This document shows positions 58,901 to 64,000 of a DNA stretch of 64,000 bases, in pieces. Source of the DNA: Amoebophrya sp. A120 (Eukaryota > Sar > Dinophyceae > Syndiniales > Amoebophryaceae); assembly GCA_905178155.1 (NCBI GenBank), contig CAJINV010000005.1, positions 5,349,038 to 5,413,037 of the forward strand. Reading direction: 5' to 3'. The notes below the pieces were generated by a model. The model was not told the DNA's origin. It saw only the letters and a list, made by a program, of their open reading frames with translations, and ran no database searches. Every line of letters begins with the position of its first letter. Positions within the stretch are counted from its first letter, which is position 1. The position numbers were made by a program, and so were the translations under genes.

Positions 58901-61900
58901 ATAAAGGTTCTTCCGTCTACTTCCGCCACACCCACCTCAGGAGACGCTTTGGGAGTAGTTCATGGAAGCAGTAGCAGTGGTACTGGTAACCTACGTAGCC
59001 GTTCCTCGTCCAGCTCTCAGCCCTCTACTGCGGCGCAACTACATCAAGCACAGCAAATATCAACCAAAGACCAGCTCGAACAGGAGATGCTCGAAAACGA
59101 CCTGTCGCCGGAGAAGAGCAAAAAGGTGGACTCGTGGCTACGGGGCATTATCCTGTGCAAAAGTATCGTACTCGTAGTAATTGCAGTCATGCATTACAAA
59201 TTTTTTTTCTTGAGGTAAATCCGCATGACAAATTTCATTTGTTGTGCTGAGCGAATTTGTAATGCAATTACTACTAGCGCGATACTTTTGCAATGCATAG
59301 GTATGGCGATCGAGCAAAAACGATCCGAACGGATGAAGTTGCCGAGCTTTCAAGAGTCGGCCGCCCTGTCGAGGAAAGACTCACTGGGAAAGAACGACCT
59401 GAAGTTGAAGCAACTCTGCCCGGAGGAGTTCGTGCGGAAGTTGAATTCCCGCTACGAATCCAGTACGCATTGCAAATATGTCTGGGTCTGGAAGAGTGCA
59501 AGACTTGTTGTCATGCAGAAACTCCATAACACACGAGGTCTGGCATACAGGGCCCAGCATGACAGATTCTGTGAGATATAATCCATCATGTATGACGCCT
59601 CTCCTGCATGACAAACTGCCTCTGGACTTGGGCAAAACGTCGGGATGACTTTTGGCAATCATGCAACACAGATTTTTGTGCAGGATGCAGACTTAGCATG
59701 ACAAGTTTCCACTCTACTTCCAAGCCCAGACATATTTGCAATGCATATCCAGCATGAAAAACGTAAACAACCGGGACTTGGCCGAAATGGTAGTGAACAA
59801 TTTAAATCTGTCCAACACCTTCACCCCAAACGAAAAAACGGTTATGAGAGCCTCAGAATGGAAATTCTCAAAGTGGAAGTAATCTGTGATGCATGAAAGA
59901 CGACACCAAAAAGACTGTATTGCAGAGAACGCAATCGAGGCCGACTATTGTGCTTCTACGGCTTCAGAATTGGGCTGCTGATCAGCACGAGAGAGGGGCA
60001 CCCCTTTGCCCTAAGTAGCATGACAGAGTAAGGTCGTTTTTTGCATTACAAATTTATTTCCACTTGTTTGAGGACTTTCATTCTGAGGCTTTCATAACGG
60101 TGAAGCGGCGCGAAAAGGCCCTGTTTTTGAAACACAGTGAGAAGGAAAAACTGCTGGAAGAAAGCAAGGACTACTGGGTAAACACCGCGATGTCGCCGAT
60201 GAGCAATTTTGGATACCACGATCTGGACCTTGTTCCTCACGCCTCGTCGTCTTCACCGGGTGCCGGCGCTCCTGCTGCAGTAGTCGGGAACACGGAAACC
60301 GTCAACGCTAAAAATAGTGTACCAGCATCAAGCCCAGGAGGAGAGGAAAGATCGCAGCAGGAAATGTTGGTGCGTCGGGGAGAAGGTACGAGAAGTTCTA
60401 GTCCTAGTGCTGGAGGTGGTGCAATACATCAAGAAATTGACTCTGGTGCAGTTGCAGCCCCGGGAGGATCTTCGACGGGGAATGACACGAATACGATGAA
60501 CAACATGACGATCAAAACATCGAGCAATGCGCTTCGTACAGCAAACGCAAAGAGAAATGTGCCGCGAATGAAACCGAGCGGAAAATTTGGTACGTTTGGG
60601 CCGAAGACCGCAAGTAATACGGTGAATGGTACTACTAGAACTGAAGCGGTTATAATTTTGAGTCCGAAAACCAAGACCACGAACAGGAACCTGGATAACG
60701 ATTTTCTTGAATCTTCCAGTCGTCGCTCGGGTGTAATGACGTCCCCTGCGAGGTTGAATGCGGTTGCAAGTCAAACAAGAACAAAATCCGGTACAAATGT
60801 AGTGAACAAGCAGCTGGGAAAAGAAAATAAAAATAGCTGCTCGCCAACTTCGTGTGGGGCCGAATCACTTTCATTGAAGAGTCCTTCACGCAAGAACTTT
60901 TTCTCACCCTCACGCACAACAGGAAGTTTCTTCCTCGGTGCCCTTTCTCCGACTTCTTGTTCGCCTGGCTTCAATACCACGCTCTCCCCCAGCAGCATGA
61001 CGTCCCCGACGAGCGCCGGGCTGACTAGGCCGAGTTGGCTGGGACGGAAACGGATTCTCGACCCGGAAAAAGATCCGGTGTACATCCAGCATCAGTGCAG
61101 CGCAAAATGGCTCAAGCTGATTACGGTGATTCACTGCTTCCAGCACGAGTTCAAACAGCGGCTGCTCTTTTTACGGAAAATCCAACTGGCCGTGCCCCCG
61201 AACCGGAATGGCGACGCGGACGAGAAACTATTCTCGAAGTACTGGAAAAACTACGACATCGAGGACGAGACCACGATAGTACTGTCTTCAACAAACGACC
61301 ACGATGAAGAAGAAGACGAGTCGTGTGAAGTACAACGTGGGGATGAAGAGCAGTCCACTACCTCACACACCGTACCAGCAAAACAAGATGACGAGCAAAT
61401 GATAAATAAGAACACCGGGGGCAGCGCAAAAACAAAAAGTAGGGATGAGCAAGAACATGACTACAAGCACAACTACGTCCAGCACGAAGCAGGTCGTGGT
61501 GATTATTTCGTACACGATGAGGAACCACTAGATGAGACCTTTTTCGTGGCGAAGAGGTACCTGCTGCTTTTGCCGATCCGTATCAAGTGCAAAAATGTCT
61601 GGGTCTGGAAGATTCTGAGACTTGTTGCCATGCATGTTTTGCATGACCCAGGATGTCTGTAATGCACGACCTAGCAACACAGATTTTTAGCGGGCTCCCT
61701 GATGCCTCCTCCGCATGACAAACGCCCTCGCCGCGTAGCATAAACTAGACTCCTCTTGCTGGTCATGCAGTACAGATCTTTTTAGAGTCCAAGCTTAGCA
61801 TCACAAGTTCCACCCTTCCAGACGAAGACACTTTTGCACTTGATAGTCCGCGTTTTGAAACAACAGTATGCGGAGTATCTAGAGCTGAAGAAGAGAAGAA

Positions 61901-64000
61901 CAAATTTTTGCGACGTCTACTTCAAGCAGCCCAACACGAGCGAGAACAAAGAACAAAAAGAAAGCCGCGAAGATGAACGGGATATTATGATGAACAACGC
62001 CCACCCGACGGATCTCGTGCCGACTAGGACCACCCTGGAAGTAGATGGTCATCACGCCCAGGATCTTCATACAACTGGACGAGATGACGCAGTTCCTTCT
62101 CGTCCTCGTCTCGTCCACGATGAAAATGCAAACGACCCACCACAGGACGAGCTCGTCCGTGCAAGAGCAACTGGCTCTGCCAACAGCGCAAGAAACAACT
62201 CCAACTCGTCCACTGGCGGAACCCGAACCGGGGGCAACGACGTTGTGTCTTGTTGTTCTACCGCTCCGGTTGCGCTGCAGCTGAAACAACAAATTCATGA
62301 CGGGGATGAAGAAAATGTTGACGAAAGAAAAAATTCTACGGGCTTTACTGGAGGTGTAGTTGACACCAGAAGTAATAGAAGTCTTCCTGATCATCATGAC
62401 CACCCCGTTCATCCTACTTCCGGCGCGAGAACATCGACCAAGACGACGAGCGCCACGACCACGCCCTCTTCTATCCTGACCAAGCTGCGGCTTTTGAACG
62501 CTTTCCTGGTGCGGCGCTTTCTCGTGTATCCACAGTAAATATCCCGGACACGTACATCAAATGTGGTTTCTGCATGACAAAACTTGCCTCCAATCCTAGT
62601 GCAGCATGACAAGCTGGGCTCCGCAAGGTAGCGAAATTTGTCATGCATTTTGTACATGTTGTACAGGAAATTTACATCGCATATCGTGGTCCAGCTGCGG
62701 CGAAAGAGACGGATTCAGGTGGTGTACAACTGTCTGAACCACTGGAATATCGAGTGCAAATATGTCTGGGTCTGGAAGAGTGCCAGGTTTGTCATGCAGG
62801 TTTTCCATGGCCACCCATGAGGGGTGGTATGTAGGACATAGCACGACAGATTCTGCGAGAGTTCAATCATGCCTGGTCTGCATGAGAAACTACTGCCTCT
62901 CGATTAGGTCAAAAGCGCACAGCTTTTGGCAATCATGCAACACAGATTTACTTTACATGATTTTGATTCAGATTTAGCATGACAAGTTGCACCCTTTGTC
63001 TGCTTCCAGACCCAGACACATTTGCATTTGATATGGAAAATTCTCGGCAGGCTGATGCTTGCGTTCAAGCAGTATTACGCCAAGATCCGCAGAGTTCAGT
63101 CCTGTATCCTGTGCAAGAGCATCGTATTCGTATAAATGCATTATAAATTTTCTCAGCATGAGAAACAATAACAAATGAAACTTGTAATGCGGATTGACTT
63201 TAAGAAAAAGATTTAAGTATAATGCATCATGACTGCAATTAGTACGAGTACGTGTGCGATACTTTTGCGCTGCATATCCTGGTGGAAGGAAGACGCCGGG
63301 AAAAAACTAGCGGCGAAAGTCCAACGGCTGACGAATCGGTGGACCAAAATCGAGTACCAGATCGTGGAAAAAAAGTTGCTGGCTTTAGAAGACCACAGTG
63401 CGCCGGGAGCTAGTACAACTACAGTTGCGGGGGCGGATCATATCGCAAGAAAAAACTTGTAATGCAGAAACTGTATCTCAGAAGTGTTTGTCTTGCTACA
63501 CATGCAAGCCAGGTGATGTTTAGCTGTGTTTTCCCTTAGGGACCTCGCATGGCAAGTCTTCCCTGTCATGTAGAGCAAACTTGTAATGCAAAACTTGCAA
63601 AATTCCTACAGTGAAACACCTTTTTCGTACGATAGATCGAGGCCGAGTGAACTACAAACAGGGCGGCGCGACGAGGAGGAGAGGGAACAACATAAAGAAC
63701 TTGAACGGTAGTTCATCTGTGGCGCAAGCAAATCAAAAAAAGAACCCGATCCACCCGGGCAGCTGCAACTTCTTCTACAAGGACAACAACCACACCTCCG
63801 GAACTAGTAGTACAGTGAAGCTTCGCAATTTTAACACGTCCCTAGCTGGGGGCTCTACTGGTGGTCGTGCTGGTGGTATGGAGAGAAAAAAGTTTGTCAC
63901 AGTCACTACCTTGCAGGTTTTGCATTACAAATTTTTTCAGCATCACAGCTTTTCCCTGTATTGCAGAAACACTAGGGAAATGCCTTATGAAGTTTGGCTG
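55942..64000 (+). CDS. Long protein of unknown function, 3-prime end beyond window
   Basis: Fifteen exons seen, 55942-56013 to 63640-63876, over 1600 residues so far and ending in phase 2 at element 79. All introns are introner-like elements. Long Ser/Thr/Asn/Gly-rich regions alternate with basic and helical parts: KKAMKKNATARGSPKKKK, IEQKRSERMKLPSFQESAAL, VKRREKALFLKHSEKEKLLE, LLPIRVLKQQYAEYLELKKR, NAFLVRRFLVVQLRRKRRIQ, then LNHWKILGRLMLAFKQYYAK and TNRWTKIEYQIVEKKLLALE. These C-terminal helices are rich in aromatic and basic residues and could bind a calmodulin-like partner, but I see no clean IQ motif. No family is recognised. Start: ATG 55942 (ACCATGTCG) with MSTSNTPILRGKNSRLPK. Confidence 0.78.
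56014..56293. mobile_element. Introner-like element 65, family C
   Basis: Flanks tcgaa/tcgaa. Joins PSLE to STPT, 24 codons after the start. Confidence 0.93.
56823..56973. mobile_element. Introner-like element 66, family B
   Basis: Flanks ggggg/ggggg. Joins SPGGG to VVGE. Confidence 0.9.
57023..57165. mobile_element. Introner-like element 67, family B
   Basis: Flanks aacga/aacga. Joins DTTT to AGAA. Separated from element 66 by a 49-bp interval. Confidence 0.92.
57339..57566. mobile_element. Introner-like element 68, family J
   Basis: Flanks tctgc/tctgc. Joins RTGTL to PEED. Confidence 0.92.
57866..58029. mobile_element. Introner-like element 69, family B, damaged left end
   Basis: Flanks agcgg/agcgg. 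Joins LLAA to LSDE. The left terminus reads CACGACTGTGC instead of TATnnnnTGC, while the inner arm AAAATTATCGTACTCG is intact. Confidence 0.87.
58097..58403. mobile_element. Introner-like element 70, family I
   Basis: Flanks ctcag/ctcag. Joins KATQ to AELD. Interior closely matches element 47. Confidence 0.93.
59149..59299. mobile_element. Introner-like element 71, family B
   Basis: Flanks ggcat/ggtat (synonymous). Joins WLRGM to AIEQ. Confidence 0.89.
59464..59747. mobile_element. Introner-like element 72, family C
   Basis: Flanks tccag/tccag. Joins YESS to MKNV. The left end reads TAC. Confidence 0.91.
59843..60096. mobile_element. Introner-like element 73, family I
   Basis: Flanks acggt/acggt. 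Joins NEKTV to KRRE. Confidence 0.92.
61581..61845. mobile_element. Introner-like element 74, family C
   Basis: Flanks atccg/gtccg (Ile or Val). Joins LLPIR to VLKQ. Confidence 0.88.
62527..62683. mobile_element. Introner-like element 75, family H
   Basis: Flanks tcgtg/tcgtg. Joins RFLV to VQLR. Confidence 0.93.
62748..63033. mobile_element. Introner-like element 76, family C
   Basis: Flanks tggaa/tggaa. Joins LNHWK to ILGR. Confidence 0.93.
63105..63276. mobile_element. Introner-like element 77, family B
   Basis: Flanks tcctg/tcctg. Joins RVQSW to WKED. Confidence 0.92.
63441..63634. mobile_element. Introner-like element 78, family J
   Basis: Flanks gatca/gatcg. Joins AGADQ to GRVN. Interior close to element 68. 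Confidence 0.88.
63877..64000. mobile_element. Introner-like element 79, family J, cut by window end
   Basis: Begins TATGGAGAGAAAAAAGTTTG after RAGG and runs off the window; right end not visible. Confidence 0.75.

Noticed and set aside
3112-63634. Elements as ciliate-type internal eliminated sequences removed from DNA, because they begin and end at TA
   Set aside because: Not excluded, but the 5-bp duplications, longer inverted repeats and coexisting true introns fit RNA-level introners better, and no sign of a processed genome is present. Comparing genomic reads lacking elements with cDNA would decide.
1-64000. A transposase gene for the elements, tRNA or rRNA genes
   Set aside because: I found no DDE-type or other transposase motif and no recognisable tRNA or rRNA; the mobility enzyme must lie elsewhere.

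Overview
This is eukaryotic nuclear DNA. The coding pattern (multi-exon genes with Ser/Thr-rich low-complexity stretches, a B9D1 ciliary protein, a DMC1 meiotic recombinase, a PARP and an Aurora-like kinase) together with very many repeated, non-GT-AG intron-like inserts and genes all on one strand fits a dinoflagellate-lineage parasite. An Amoebophrya-like syndinian is my best guess. That is an inference from intron style and gene orientation; no marker gene is present to prove it.

The outstanding content is a dense population of 79 small intron-like elements (109 to about 330 bp, roughly 16 kb or a quarter of the window) that interrupt coding sequence. Each begins TAT and ends ATA (a few ends are mutated), has terminal inverted repeats, is flanked by a 5-bp direct repeat (perfect in 59 of the 78 elements whose two ends are visible), and contains stops and frameshifts. 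Removing the element plus one copy of the 5-bp repeat restores the reading frame every time. I sort them by terminal repeat into 13 families. A: TATGAGAGTGCACAACTCCC. B: TATnnnnTGCAAAAGTATCG. C: TATnnnnTGCAAAAATGTCT then GGGTCTGGAAG. D: TATCCAAGAAAAAAACTGTG. E: TATCCAGGAAAAnACCCATC. F: TATCCCAsAG then GCAGGCC-like. G: TATCACAG then GTGTTAACGTTAAC. H: TATCCACAGTAAATTTCCTG. I: TATGGATGTGTCAGGATCGA-like. J: TATCGCAAGAAAAAAGTGTT. K: TATCCTGwGTAAAAACG. L: TATCGAAAGGAAAAATCCCC. M: TATGTGATGGAGAAAAGATT. Counts are A 8, B 23, C 17, D 6, E 5, F 2, G 3, H 4, I 3, J 4, K 2, L 1, M 1. Several families occur in both orientations, and nearly all carry the internal word GCATnACAAAT or its reverse complement. 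About 20 ordinary GT-AG introns coexist with them, and some of those contain element remnants.

Layout, all on the + strand: 878-1438 small mitochondrial-like membrane protein; 2248-8307 PARP-domain protein (10 elements); 8525-8999 possible 95-residue gene; 9513-18596 very large helical protein of 2231 residues (11 elements); 19480-23674 DMC1 (13 elements); 25440-30445 Aurora-like kinase with huge inserts (2 elements); 31559-35234 unknown, probably secreted protein with only GT-AG introns; 36805-38263 unknown Ser-rich protein (1 element); 38860-41039 B9D1 (4 elements); 42171-47134 and about 47960-54093 a tandem pair of paralogous single-pass membrane proteins (8 and 14 elements) that share only one element site; 55942 to beyond the window end, unknown long protein (15 elements). 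Gaps of 0.6 to 1.8 kb between genes show nothing I can name.

The nine element-bearing gene models and the element-free gene at 31559 were built exon by exon. The complete ones sum to a multiple of three, and the truncated last gene ends in the expected phase. This supports the boundaries, but splicing itself is inferred: only cDNA can show whether removal happens in RNA (introners) or in DNA.
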